From Paenibacillus alkalitolerans (GTDB taxonomy: Bacteria > Bacillota > Bacilli > Paenibacillales > YIM-B00363): a stretch of 64,000 nt of DNA. Location of the stretch: positions 62,001-126,000 of the forward strand of contig NZ_JAEMXM010000002.1 of NCBI RefSeq assembly GCF_016482785.1, given 5' to 3'. The position numbers were made by a program, and so were the translations under genes. Shown one piece after another: positions 42,943 through 51,756 of the stretch. Below the pieces are notes generated by a model. That model searched no databases. It had not been told where the DNA came from and saw only the letters and a program-made list of their open reading frames with translations. Position 1 is the first letter of the stretch. Every line of letters starts with the position of its first letter.

Positions 42943-44493
42943 TCATTCCGATTGCGCCGCGGGTTGAGCTTCCGTTGTTGCGGAATCACCTTCAGCGGCT
43001 GCCGGTTGATCCTCCGAAGATTCCGGTTCGGCTTCCGCACCGCCTGCTTGACCGCCTTCATCCGCTTTCCCGTCCTTCTTCGCCGCCTCTTCCTCCAACG
43101 CTTGATCCAGAGCCGCCTGCGCTTCCGTTTCGATGGAGGCCAGCGCCTCATCGACCGTCACTTTTTCATTCACCACGTTCTCCCAATGCTTTGAGACGAT
43201 TCCGTGGAATTGTTGGTTGAACGATTGTGGCAACTCACGATACGCCGAGTACGTGTCGGTAGTGCTTGGTTCAAGTGCATAGAACGCTTCCAGATGCTTT
43301 CCTTCTTCGTTTCGGATGTATTCGGTTCGCACCGGGAGACCGCCCCAGACCGGCGCCCGCGCCGTTACTCTCGCCATTGTGTCCGAATTGATATATTTCA
43401 CGAATTCCCATGCCGCGCGTAAATTTTGCGACTTCGCATTGATACCGTATATTTGATGAATGCCGAAAGAACTCGAAACCGTCGGGTTTTCAGGGTGGAC
43501 GGGAACCGTCACGATATCCCAATCGACCGTGAATTTTTCCTTCAGCACGTCCGTCGCTTCCCTCAACTCGCGCATCAGATGCATGCCGTCAATTTTCATC
43601 GCTACACGCCCGCCGATAAACGGATCGCGCAAGAGGAAATCCTCATGCGACTTAAATTGCTGCGACTGTTTATTCGGATCATGCTTGAACATAGCCTCCG
43701 ATTTCGATAATTTCAATACCAGATTCGCCGCTTCTTTCCATGAATCGGTGTTCAACGTCACTTTGCCGGCCGACGGATCAACGTACGAAAGTCCTCTTTC
43801 CGCTCCCATCTGCATCAGTCTCCATGAGTCGTTACCGCCTCCGAATCCCGGCAATTCCAACCCGTAAATCCGGTCTTTCTCGGAACCGTCCTTCGGAAAC
43901 CGCTCTGCAAGCTGCAGCACTTCCGCCCAAGTCATTCCGTCGGACGGCAACGGAACACCGTGCTTGTCAAACAATGATTTGTTGTAGTAGAGCGCACTGC
44001 TGTAAAAAGTCGGCGCCAAACCATACAGCTTTCCGTCACCGGATTTGCGGATCGCTTCGATCGCAGCGGGCAATATGCCCTCCAAGTCGAATTCATCTTG
44101 AGCGATGACCGGGTCCAACGGGTACAACATGCCTTCATCGATGAGCTTCTTGATATTATACGTATCCAGCATCAGCACGTCCGGCTGCTCTTCTTCAATG
44201 AATTCCTTCATCGCTTCCATAGGATCTTTGCCTTCCTTATAGATGCGGTTTGTGCTCACCACTTCAATGTCGATATTCGGATGCTGCACTAGAAACAAGT
44301 TCCCTAGATCCCGAAAGAAGCTTTCTTCATCCCAATAAGTGACCTTAATCGTCGCTTGCTCGTCTTTCCCCATTTCCGGAAGCACCTGTTCGGCTCCACC
44401 GGTCGCAGCGCAAGCGGATAACATCATTGCCAATGATGTTACCAGCAAGACCGTTTGAACTCTCCATTTCCTGATACTTTTCACTTTTTCCAC
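42943..44493 (-). CDS. Orphan extracellular solute-binding lipoprotein with acidic tail
   Basis: 516 residues. Signal peptide VQTVLLVTSLAMMLSAC with lipobox LSAC; mature domain of solute-binding family 1 (LFLVQHPNIDIEVVSTN; GLAPTFYSSALYYNKSLFDKHGVPLPSDG; GIHQIYGINAKSQNLRAAWEFVKYI). The last ~60 residues are an Ala/Glu/Gly/Gln-rich, probably disordered tail, unusual for this family. No permease or ATPase genes are adjacent; its own terminator follows. It may serve a sensor, a remote importer, or replace a lost one. Ligand unknown. Confidence 0.88.
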   Translation of the reverse strand: MEKVKSIRKWRVQTVLLVTSLAMMLSACAATGGAEQVLPEMGKDEQATIKVTYWDEESFFRDLGNLFLVQHPNIDIEVVSTNRIYKEGKDPMEAMKEFIEEEQPDVLMLDTYNIKKLIDEGMLYPLDPVIAQDEFDLEGILPAAIEAIRKSGDGKLYGLAPTFYSSALYYNKSLFDKHGVPLPSDGMTWAEVLQLAERFPKDGSEKDRIYGLELPGFGGGNDSWRLMQMGAERGLSYVDPSAGKVTLNTDSWKEAANLVLKLSKSEAMFKHDPNKQSQQFKSHEDFLLRDPFIGGRVAMKIDGMHLMRELREATDVLKEKFTVDWDIVTVPVHPENPTVSSSFGIHQIYGINAKSQNLRAAWEFVKYINSDTMARVTARAPVWGGLPVRTEYIRNEEGKHLEAFYALEPSTTDTYSAYRELPQSFNQQFHGIVSKHWENVVNEKVTVDEALASIETEAQAALDQALEEEAAKKDGKADEGGQAGGAEAEPESSEDQPAAAEGDSATTEAQPAAQSE

Positions 44494-44560
44494 CCCTAAT
44501 TGGATTGTGTTTCCATAATGTTAACGCATCAGGAGTGGAAAAGGTTCCCTAAAAATATTC

Positions 44561-45814
44561 TCAAACGAGCAATTGGAACAGATCCGGATGCTCCCTCAGC
44601 TCCATAAAGGAGATTTTCCGGTCCTGCATGCGCGCGATCAGCCCTTCATAATCTCCCCGCCGTTTCAGCTCGATTCCGACCAATGCCGGGCCGTTCTCCT
44701 TGCTGCTCTTCTTCGTATACTCAAACCGGGTGATGTCGTCGTCAGGACCGAGCACGCCGTCGAGAAACTCCCGCAGCGCGCCGGCACGCTGCGGGAAATT
44801 GATGATGAAGTAATGCTTCAAGCCTTCGTAAATGAGCGACCGCTCTTTTATTTCCTGCATCCTGTCAATGTCGTTATTGCCGCCGCTGACGATGCATACG
44901 ACCGTCTTTCCTTCGATTCGTTCCCGATAGGTGTCCAACGCGGAAACGGTCAGCGCGCCGGCCGGCTCCACGACGATGGCGTTCTCATTGTACAACTCCA
45001 GAATCGTAGTGCATACTTTGCCTTCGGGAATAACGATCATGTCGTCCAGCAGGTTCCGGCAGATCGGGTATGTCCATTCTCCGGCGCGTTTAACCGCGGT
45101 GCCGTCGACGAACCGGTCGATGTCCTGAAGCGGAACGATCTCCCCTTTTTCGAAAGAAGAGCTCATCGTAGGTGCGCCTGATGCTTCGACGCCGATGATT
45201 TTCGTGTCCGGGCTTAACCGCTTGATGTAAGACGCTACTCCCGCGGCAAGACCGCCTCCTCCGACGCTGACAAATAAATAGTCGACAGGAGCAGGTGCCG
45301 CGCTCACAATTTCCGCCCCAAGCGTCCCTTGGCCGGCAATGACCGCGGGATGATCGAACGGGTGCACGAATGTCTTCCGTTCCCGTTCCGCATAGGCAAG
45401 CGCCTCGGCCAGCGCATCGTCGAACGTGTCGCCCACAAGCCGAATGTCGACGTTCGGACCGCCGAACCGTTCCACCTGCGACACTTTCTGTTTCGGCGTC
45501 GTCGCGGGCATAAAGATTGCGCCGGGAATGCCGAGTGCGGAACAAGTATACGCGACTCCTTGCGCATGATTGCCGGCGCTGGCGCAGACGACGCCCCGTT
45601 CCGACTGCGCCTCGGGCAAACCGCGTATAAAGTTGTAAGCTCCCCGAATCTTAAACGAACGTACGACCTGCAAGTCTTCCCTCTTCAAATACACGTTGCA
45701 CCGGTACCGGTCGGAAAGCACCTCGTTATATTGCAGCGGCGTTTCCACGATTTGTTCCTTCACCCGATTGTGTGCGGCAACGATATCTTCGATTCTTATT
45801 ACGGCACCGTCCAT
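44561..45814 (-). CDS. ilvA: Threonine ammonia-lyase (biosynthetic threonine dehydratase)
   Basis: 417 residues, like Bacillus IlvA. PLP-binding Lys55 in RSFKIRGAYN, glycine-rich phosphate loop VSVGGGGLAAG, and a single C-terminal ACT-like domain (HYFIINFPQRAGALREFLDGVLG) for isoleucine/valine feedback. Converts threonine to 2-oxobutyrate, the first step to isoleucine. It stands alone rather than in an ilv operon, and only ~90 bases precede it, too little for a T-box leader. Confidence 0.93.
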   Translation of the reverse strand: MDGAVIRIEDIVAAHNRVKEQIVETPLQYNEVLSDRYRCNVYLKREDLQVVRSFKIRGAYNFIRGLPEAQSERGVVCASAGNHAQGVAYTCSALGIPGAIFMPATTPKQKVSQVERFGGPNVDIRLVGDTFDDALAEALAYAERERKTFVHPFDHPAVIAGQGTLGAEIVSAAPAPVDYLFVSVGGGGLAAGVASYIKRLSPDTKIIGVEASGAPTMSSSFEKGEIVPLQDIDRFVDGTAVKRAGEWTYPICRNLLDDMIVIPEGKVCTTILELYNENAIVVEPAGALTVSALDTYRERIEGKTVVCIVSGGNNDIDRMQEIKERSLIYEGLKHYFIINFPQRAGALREFLDGVLGPDDDITRFEYTKKSSKENGPALVGIELKRRGDYEGLIARMQDRKISFMELREHPDLFQLLV

Positions 45815-45903
45815 TCCGGTTCCGCTCCCTCCATCGATGTTGGTTTCTTTTGGCCGCGCGGTTCATGCGCGCGCAGCGCCGCGTTGGCGGCGGCGGAGTA
45901 CAC

Positions 45904-47238
45904 TCACGAGAACCGCTTCCGTACCCATTCGGCAAACAACTCATAGTCCTGATGCACCTGCGCCGCATAGCCCATCGCCCATAACGAGATCGTATCGGCA
46001 AATTTATCGGGATCGCCGCCCATCGCAGACGCGATTTCATCCTCCGCATGATAATCGATGATGCCGTTTTGCAGCTCGTTGTCCGCCCTGGCGTGAATTT
46101 TCGCCGTAATCCGTCCCATCTGATTCACAGTGCCGCACATATCTTCGAGCGTAAGTATGCGGCTCGCCTTCACTCTCTTCTTATACGGAGACCGCTCCCT
46201 GACGTAAAAACACCGGTCGTCTAAGGTAAAGAATCCTAGAAACGGGTCCGCCTCATGATGCATCGCCCGTTGTGTCGCCGTCACCCGTTCCCCGTGATGG
46301 GCGTACCGGCTCCAGAACAGTTCCCGATCAGGCAAAAAGTACGCGGGAACCGGAGCTCTCACTTCCTTCGCTTCCAATACGATATCGTCGGCGCCTTCCG
46401 GATCGCGGTGCCCTTCGATCAACACATAATACCGGTCCAATCCGATCGAAGCGGTTCCGGAGCTGTGTTTGACGGCAATATCTTTAATGGCGTAGAACGC
46501 CTCTTCCCGCTTCGACTCCTCATCCAACGAATATAAGTAATCCGGCCAAACCTCTTGAAGTCGGCCGCTTTCATCCGATTCGAGCGGCACGATTTCCGAT
46601 GACGGGGAGAACCGCCTCGCATGGCGCGTTTGTTCCGTAATGCCGTCAAGAAAATCGGTCTTGCGCTTCTTGTTCACCTTTCTCAACAATTTACGGATCG
46701 GTCCCGAGGTGTTCTCTTCGGTAAACGACAGCGACGTCGGATCGTCTTTGCGGGACGAGAACCGGCGAATTTGTTTATAATAAGCTTTAAGGTAACTCCT
46801 GATCGACTCTTCCGTTTGTTTTCCGTCGAACTCCGGAGTCTCGCAAACAAGCGCGATGCTCACCGACATTCTGAGCAGATCGTACAGGTAAGATCCCATG
46901 TACCCTTCGTCGAAATCGTTGATGTCATAGACGATTCGTCCGTCGCGCGCCTGGAACGCGCCGAAATTTTCGAAGTGAAGGTCGCCTTGAATCCAAGTCG
47001 GTTTCTCACGGGGAGTATGATACGGAAACGGTAAATGCGATACGTCGAAATAGAACAAATAGGCGCTGCCCCGAAAGAAACGAAACGGGTTTTCCGCCAT
47101 TTTCGCATACTTCAGCGCCCGGGCATCATCGGGTAATTCCATCAATGTGCCGTCGAAATCGTCAAATATCGTCTCCATCAACTGCGCCCGTATGGTTCGC
47201 CGCATTTGACGCACGCGTTCGGGACTGTAGCGCTGCAT
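45904..47238 (-). CDS. DUF2252 family protein (kinase-like fold)
   Basis: 444 residues. DUF2252 markers: FFRGSAYLFYFDV, WIQGDLHFENFGAF and VYDINDFDEGYMGSYLYDLLRM, which resemble the catalytic and DFD loops of aminoglycoside phosphotransferase-like kinases. Function of the family is not established; phosphotransfer to a small molecule or protein is a guess. Stand-alone gene, divergent from yjbQ across a gap with a long inverted repeat. Confidence 0.88.
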   Translation of the reverse strand: MQRYSPERVRQMRRTIRAQLMETIFDDFDGTLMELPDDARALKYAKMAENPFRFFRGSAYLFYFDVSHLPFPYHTPREKPTWIQGDLHFENFGAFQARDGRIVYDINDFDEGYMGSYLYDLLRMSVSIALVCETPEFDGKQTEESIRSYLKAYYKQIRRFSSRKDDPTSLSFTEENTSGPIRKLLRKVNKKRKTDFLDGITEQTRHARRFSPSSEIVPLESDESGRLQEVWPDYLYSLDEESKREEAFYAIKDIAVKHSSGTASIGLDRYYVLIEGHRDPEGADDIVLEAKEVRAPVPAYFLPDRELFWSRYAHHGERVTATQRAMHHEADPFLGFFTLDDRCFYVRERSPYKKRVKASRILTLEDMCGTVNQMGRITAKIHARADNELQNGIIDYHAEDEIASAMGGDPDKFADTISLWAMGYAAQVHQDYELFAEWVRKRFS

Positions 47239-47311
47239 GAAATCGCCCTCTCTGAACGTTAAAGAATTTATAAGTTTTCTGCTTCGTCAGGAAATGAGTA
47301 AATTCTTTACC

Positions 47312-47376
47312 AAGAAAAACTTCCTCTAAATTCGCGGTCGCTCGTCCTTGAGTCTACTTCGATAGAAGTTTTTCTT
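47312..47376. repeat. 12-bp perfect inverted repeat between divergent genes
   Basis: AAGAAAAACTTC (47312-47323) and GAAGTTTTTCTT (47365-47376), separated by 41 bases, lie upstream of yjbQ and between it and the DUF2252 gene. They could form a leader hairpin or a pair of regulator sites. Confidence 0.7.
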
Positions 47377-47418
47377 ATAAAGTGTTAAGTACAATACTAT
47401 TTATAAAAAAGGTGCGCC

Positions 47419-47829
47419 ATGATCCGAACTTTTACTATGCAGACGTCCCGAAGGGACGAAATGATCGACATTACAGACCGTGTACGGGAAGCGTTGAGAG
47501 AAATAGGCGCGCATGGCGACGGCGCGGCGATCGTATATTGCCCGCACACGACTGCCGGAATCGCCGTTCAAGAGAACGCCGACCCGGATGTGAAACGGGA
47601 TGCGCTTATGCGCTTGGACGAGCTGTTCCCTTGGCGTCATCCGAAAGACCGGCACGCGGAAGGGAATACGGCGGCGCATATGAAAGCGATGCTTACCGGC
47701 ACGTCGCAAACGGTGCTTGTGCAGGAAGGCCGTCTTATCTTAGGAACATGGCAAGGAATCTACTTCTGCGAGTTTGACGGCCCGCGCACGCGCAAATGCC
47801 ATGTGAAATGGCTGGCCGATCGTTCCTAA
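47419..47829 (+). CDS. yjbQ: YjbQ family protein (UPF0047)
   Basis: 136 residues, full family length. Conserved residues: [41 protein letters not shown] and [18 protein letters not shown]; the His residues form the presumed metal/phosphate site. E. coli YjbQ has weak thiamine-phosphate synthase activity and suppresses thiE mutants; the physiological role is unknown. Start ATG 47419 has AAGGTG upstream. Its stop overlaps the convergent sirtuin stop by 3 bases. Confidence 0.92.
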   Translation: MIRTFTMQTSRRDEMIDITDRVREALREIGAHGDGAAIVYCPHTTAGIAVQENADPDVKRDALMRLDELFPWRHPKDRHAEGNTAAHMKAMLTGTSQTVLVQEGRLILGTWQGIYFCEFDGPRTRKCHVKWLADRS

Positions 47830-48554
47830 AGGACCGCTTCCCTCAATACTTCACCGATTGAATCCCTGCAGACGATCGAGGCGTATGCGTCGTACGGCGT
47901 TTCGTCCCGGTTGATAATGATGAACGAATCGCCTTGATAGTAACGAACGAGCTGCGCTGCCGGGTGCACGGTGAGCGACGTGCCGCCGACGATGAGAACA
48001 TCGGCTTCGGAAATTTTCCGCGCCGCCCCCTCCCACGTCTCTTCATGAAGCGGCTCCTCGTACAGCACCACATCCGGCTTCACGATACCGCCGCACCCGG
48101 AACACTTCGGTACGATGCTTGAGGAAGCGACGACATAATCCAAGTCGTAAGATGTGCGGCAATCCATGCAATAGTTGCGATGGACGGAGCCGTGCAGCTC
48201 GTACACCGACCGGCTGCCCGCTTCCTGATGAAGGCCGTCGATGTTTTGGGTGACTACCGCGCTGAGCCGTCCTTGCCGTTCAAGCTTGGACAATGCGATG
48301 TGCGCCGCGTTGGCCTGCGCGTCCCGGTAAATCATCTTCGAACGGTAAAATGTAAAGAACAATTCCGTATGACGCATGAAAAACGAGTGCGACAGCATCA
48401 CTTCCGGCGGGTAAGGGGAATCGGTTTCTTGCGCGTACAAACCGGCCGCCGAGCGAAAATCGGGAATGCCGCTTTCCGTGGATGTGCCCGCTCCGCCGAA
48501 GAAGACGATTCGTTCGCCACGGGCTACGATTTCTTTGATCTTTCTTCGCTCCAG
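47826..48554 (-). CDS. cobB: Sir2-family NAD-dependent protein deacetylase; 5' end disturbed
   Basis: About 242 residues if started at CTG 48554. NAD-binding [16 protein letters not shown], catalytic TQNIDGLH and ELHGSVH, and four zinc Cys (YCMDC, KCSGCG) are present. No ATG, GTG or TTG lies in frame before the NAD motif; the first in-frame TTG (48440) would delete it. An ATG at 48559 with a good GAGGAAGGG site is in another frame and stops after 11 codons, but one extra A in the A run at 48541-48543 would give [21 protein letters not shown]. So either a CTG start or a one-base deletion. It lies downstream of acsA, whose product sirtuins deacetylate. Confidence 0.8.
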   Translation of the reverse strand: MERRKIKEIVARGERIVFFGGAGTSTESGIPDFRSAAGLYAQETDSPYPPEVMLSHSFFMRHTELFFTFYRSKMIYRDAQANAAHIALSKLERQGRLSAVVTQNIDGLHQEAGSRSVYELHGSVHRNYCMDCRTSYDLDYVVASSSIVPKCSGCGGIVKPDVVLYEEPLHEETWEGAARKISEADVLIVGGTSLTVHPAAQLVRYYQGDSFIIINRDETPYDAYASIVCRDSIGEVLREAVL

Positions 48555-48627
48555 TGCATATCCCTTCCTCTCTTTTCAAGCGACTTCGTTATATTCAGAA
48601 TATACTTGCATCCCCATATAACGCAAA

Positions 48628-48655
48628 CGGAGCGGGACGCTGCGTTCCCGCTCCG
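48628..48655 (-). terminator. Terminator of acsA
   Basis: CGGAGCGGGA (48628-48637) and TCCCGCTCCG (48646-48655) form a perfect 10-bp stem 14 bases past the acsA stop; the minus strand continues TTTGCG, so the T run is short. Confidence 0.6.
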
Positions 48656-48669
48656 AAGCAATAATTGTA

Positions 48670-50400
48670 TTAGTCCTCTATTGTGGAGAGATCGCCTGTA
48701 GGCAGGCCAAGCTCCCGCGCCTTCAGTACGCGGCGCATAATTTTGCCGGATCGCGTCTTCGGCAGCTTATCGATAACCTCGATTTCCCGCGGAGCCGCGT
48801 GCGCCGCCAATCCGGTCTTGACGTGCAGCTTCAGTTCTTCCAACAGTGCATCCGAAGCCGTGAACCCTTCCCGCAGCGAAACGAACGCTTTAATAATTTC
48901 GCCGCGAAGCGGGTCCGGTTTGCCGATGACGCCGGCCTCCGCCACGGCCGGATGCTCGACGAGCTTGCTCTCGACTTCGAACGGGCCGACGCGTTCCCCC
49001 GAAGTGTTGATAACGTCATCCACTCTTCCCTGGAACCAGAAGTAGCCGTCTTCGTCCATATATGCGGAATCTCCGGACACATACCAGCCTTGTATACGGA
49101 AGTACTCGTTATATTTGCCAGGGTTGTTCCAGATGCGGCGCATCATGGACGGCCAACCTGTGCGAATCGCCAGATTGCCGAGGCTGTAAGGCGGCAGTTC
49201 GTTGCCGTTGTCGTCGATTATGGCGGCGCGCACGCCGGGCAGCGGCTTGCCCATCGAGCCCGGGCGAATATCCATGCACGGATAGTTTACGATCATGTGG
49301 GCGCCCGTTTCCGTCATCCACCAAGTATCGTGTATACGCTGCTTGTATGTCTTCATCCCCCACCGGATGACTTCCGGATTTAACGGCTCGCCGACGGAGA
49401 GTACATGGCGCAAAGTAGACAAATTGTACTTTGCGACCACTTCGTCTCCGGCGGACATCAACATCCGAAACGCCGTAGGCGCGCTGTACCAGACGGTGAC
49501 ATCGTTGTCTTGGATCGTAGCGTACCACTTGTCCGCGGAATACCTTCCGCCGCGAATGAGGTTCGTCGCTCCGTTCAACCACGGCGCGAAGATGCCGTAA
49601 GACGTCCCCGTTACCCAACCCGGATCCGCCGTGCACCAGTAAATATCATCATCTTTCAGATCAAGCACCCAGCGGCCGGTAATGTAATGTTGAATCATGG
49701 CGCCGTGCACATGCAATACGCCTTTCGGCTTGCCGGTAGAGCCCGACGTATAATGCAGTATCATCGGATGCTCCAAATCGACCCATTCGATATCCAGCTC
49801 TTCCGATGCCGCATCGAAAGCTTTCCGGAAATCGACCTCGCCCGGACCCGGGTTGCCGTCCGAGTCAATCAACACGATATGCTTCAAATTCGGCAGCTGG
49901 TCTCTCGGAATGCGCCCTTTCAACGCGGCGGTCGTTACGACAACGGACGCTTCGGCATCCGACAGCCGGTCGAGAACCGCACCTTCCATGAATGCTTCAA
50001 ACAGCGGTCCGACAATCGCTCCGATTTTTAACGATCCCAATATACCTGCATAAATTTCGGGAACGCGAGGCATGAAGAAAAACACGCGGTCGCCCTTCTC
50101 CACCCCTAAAGAGCGAAGCAAATTGCCGAACTTGTTGGACAGCTTTCGCATCTCTTCAAATGTGTATCGTTCGTTTCTCAGCTCGTCGATGTAAATGAGC
50201 GCGGTCTTATCTTTGCGGGAGGTTAACGTATGCTTGTCGATGCACTCGTACCCCATGTTGACCTTGCCTGTCGCATGCCAACTGAAATTGGGATGAACAT
50301 CCTCCCACTTAAACTGTTCATACGTCTCCGTATAGGACTTCAAATTCGAATCGGTTACCTTACTCCGCAACACCTCATGCTGAGTATTCATTTCCTGCAT
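48670..50400 (-). CDS. acsA: Acetyl-CoA synthetase (AMP-forming), Bacillus AcsA type
   Basis: 576 residues, close to Bacillus AcsA (572). P loop TSGSTGKPKGVLHVHG, WWMTETGAHMI, and C-terminal TRSGKIMRRVLKA with Lys553, the residue whose acetylation inactivates the enzyme and which a sirtuin restores. It activates acetate to acetyl-CoA. Fits the acetate-uptake genes about 10 kb away and the sirtuin gene directly downstream. Two cre-like sites upstream suggest catabolite repression, as for B. subtilis acsA. The acuABC genes that normally flank acsA are absent here. Confidence 0.95.
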   Translation of the reverse strand: MQEMNTQHEVLRSKVTDSNLKSYTETYEQFKWEDVHPNFSWHATGKVNMGYECIDKHTLTSRKDKTALIYIDELRNERYTFEEMRKLSNKFGNLLRSLGVEKGDRVFFFMPRVPEIYAGILGSLKIGAIVGPLFEAFMEGAVLDRLSDAEASVVVTTAALKGRIPRDQLPNLKHIVLIDSDGNPGPGEVDFRKAFDAASEELDIEWVDLEHPMILHYTSGSTGKPKGVLHVHGAMIQHYITGRWVLDLKDDDIYWCTADPGWVTGTSYGIFAPWLNGATNLIRGGRYSADKWYATIQDNDVTVWYSAPTAFRMLMSAGDEVVAKYNLSTLRHVLSVGEPLNPEVIRWGMKTYKQRIHDTWWMTETGAHMIVNYPCMDIRPGSMGKPLPGVRAAIIDDNGNELPPYSLGNLAIRTGWPSMMRRIWNNPGKYNEYFRIQGWYVSGDSAYMDEDGYFWFQGRVDDVINTSGERVGPFEVESKLVEHPAVAEAGVIGKPDPLRGEIIKAFVSLREGFTASDALLEELKLHVKTGLAAHAAPREIEVIDKLPKTRSGKIMRRVLKARELGLPTGDLSTIED

Positions 50401-50430
50401 TACTCCGACTCCTCTCTATGAACAAAAAAA

Positions 50431-50466
50431 TGAAACCGCTTTATATGGATTATATAAACGCTTCCA
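50431..50466. promoter_or_regulatory. Two candidate cre (CcpA) sites upstream of acsA
   Basis: TGAAACCGCTTTAT (50431-50444) and TATAAACGCTTCCA (50453-50466) each match the cre consensus at 12 of 14 positions. They lie 31-66 bases upstream of the acsA start. Confidence 0.45.
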
Positions 50467-50595
50467 GGAAATCGCAACAAAGAGTCGCATTTTAGTCACA
50501 TTTTATCATTTTTTAAGGAACGTTTCAGCTTTTTTTAAGGTTTTCGCCCTACGATTTTTATCGGAAAATTCCAAATCCGTATAAGGAGGGTCCAT

Positions 50596-51753
50596 ATGAA
50601 ATCATTTGTGCTAAGGGCAGGTTTCGCCGTATTGTGCGCGCTTCTGCTGATTAATGCGGCGATTCCCGTGAGCCCTGCGAAAGCGGCTGGAGAACTGACA
50701 TTATTTACGCCGCAAACCTACATCGCCGTCACCCCCGGCGAATCGATCGACTACAGCGTCGAACTCATCAACCGGACGAACGGAGTGCAAACCGCGCGTC
50801 TGTCGGTCTTGGGGCTGCCGGAAGGCTGGGAGACCGAGCTCACGTCGGGAAGTTGGAAAGTGAAAGAGCTTTCCGTCAAACCGGGCGAGAACGAAACTTT
50901 ATCTATGCGGGTAGAGATCCCATTGAAGGTTGCGAAAGGAGAATACCGTTTCACATTATCCGCCGGCAACGGCAACGTTCTGCCGTTAGCCGTGGAAGTG
51001 ACGGAACAAGGCACGTTCGAAACGGAATTGACGACCGATCAATCGAATATGGAAGGCCATGCCGATTCCAACTTTACGTTCTCCACGGAGCTTCGCAACC
51101 GCACGGCCGAGAAACAACTATATGCGCTTCGCGCGCAGGCCGCTCAGGGCTGGGAAGTCGTGTTTAAAAAAGGAGGCGACCGCGTTTCTTCCGTAGAGGT
51201 CGAGCCGGGTCAATCGGAGACGGTGACCGTCGAGGTGGATCCTCCGGAGCAAGTGGAAGCCGGCACATACGACATTCCGATCTCCGCGCAAACAAGCGGC
51301 ACCTCCGCTAAGCTGAACCTGCAAGTCGTAATAACCGGAAGCTATGACATCAAACTGACAACGCCTTCAGGGCTTTTAAGCACCGATATTACGGCGGGAA
51401 GACAGCGGAAGCTAGAGCTTCAAGTGCAAAATACCGGCACCGCCGAATTGGCGGACGTCAATTTAACGGCCGATACGCCTGTCGATTGGAGCGTCGAGTT
51501 CGAGCCCGCCACAATCGACACGATTGCCCCGGGGGAATCGAAGCAAGTGATCGCCACGATCAGCTCCGCCAAATCAGCCATCGCCGGCGATTATGTCGTG
51601 CAAATGAAGGCGTCGGCCCCGGAAGCGGTGTCCGATGCGCAATTCAGAGTCAGCGTAAAGACGTCCGTATTGTGGGGATGGATCGGCATTCTTATGATCG
51701 CAGCCGTTGCGGGAGGCCTGTTCTACTTGTTCCGCAAATACGGGAGGCGATAA
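50596..51753 (+). CDS. NEW3-domain membrane-anchored extracellular protein
   Basis: 385 residues: signal peptide (AGFAVLCALLLINAAIPVSPAKA), about three Ig-like NEW3 (COG1470) repeats of ~100 residues, recognised by recurring PGE(S/N) and LP.GW motifs (SVLGLPEGWE; VEPGQSETVTVEVDPPE; IAPGESKQVIATI), and one C-terminal helix (WGWIGILMIAAVAGGLFYLF) with a short basic tail. It is thus displayed outside the membrane. GTG of the ABC ATPase follows 3 bases on, so it is part of an exporter operon; it may bind or present the exported factor. Function unknown. Confidence 0.85.
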   Translation: MKSFVLRAGFAVLCALLLINAAIPVSPAKAAGELTLFTPQTYIAVTPGESIDYSVELINRTNGVQTARLSVLGLPEGWETELTSGSWKVKELSVKPGENETLSMRVEIPLKVAKGEYRFTLSAGNGNVLPLAVEVTEQGTFETELTTDQSNMEGHADSNFTFSTELRNRTAEKQLYALRAQAAQGWEVVFKKGGDRVSSVEVEPGQSETVTVEVDPPEQVEAGTYDIPISAQTSGTSAKLNLQVVITGSYDIKLTTPSGLLSTDITAGRQRKLELQVQNTGTAELADVNLTADTPVDWSVEFEPATIDTIAPGESKQVIATISSAKSAIAGDYVVQMKASAPEAVSDAQFRVSVKTSVLWGWIGILMIAAVAGGLFYLFRKYGRR

Positions 51754-51756
51754 ATC

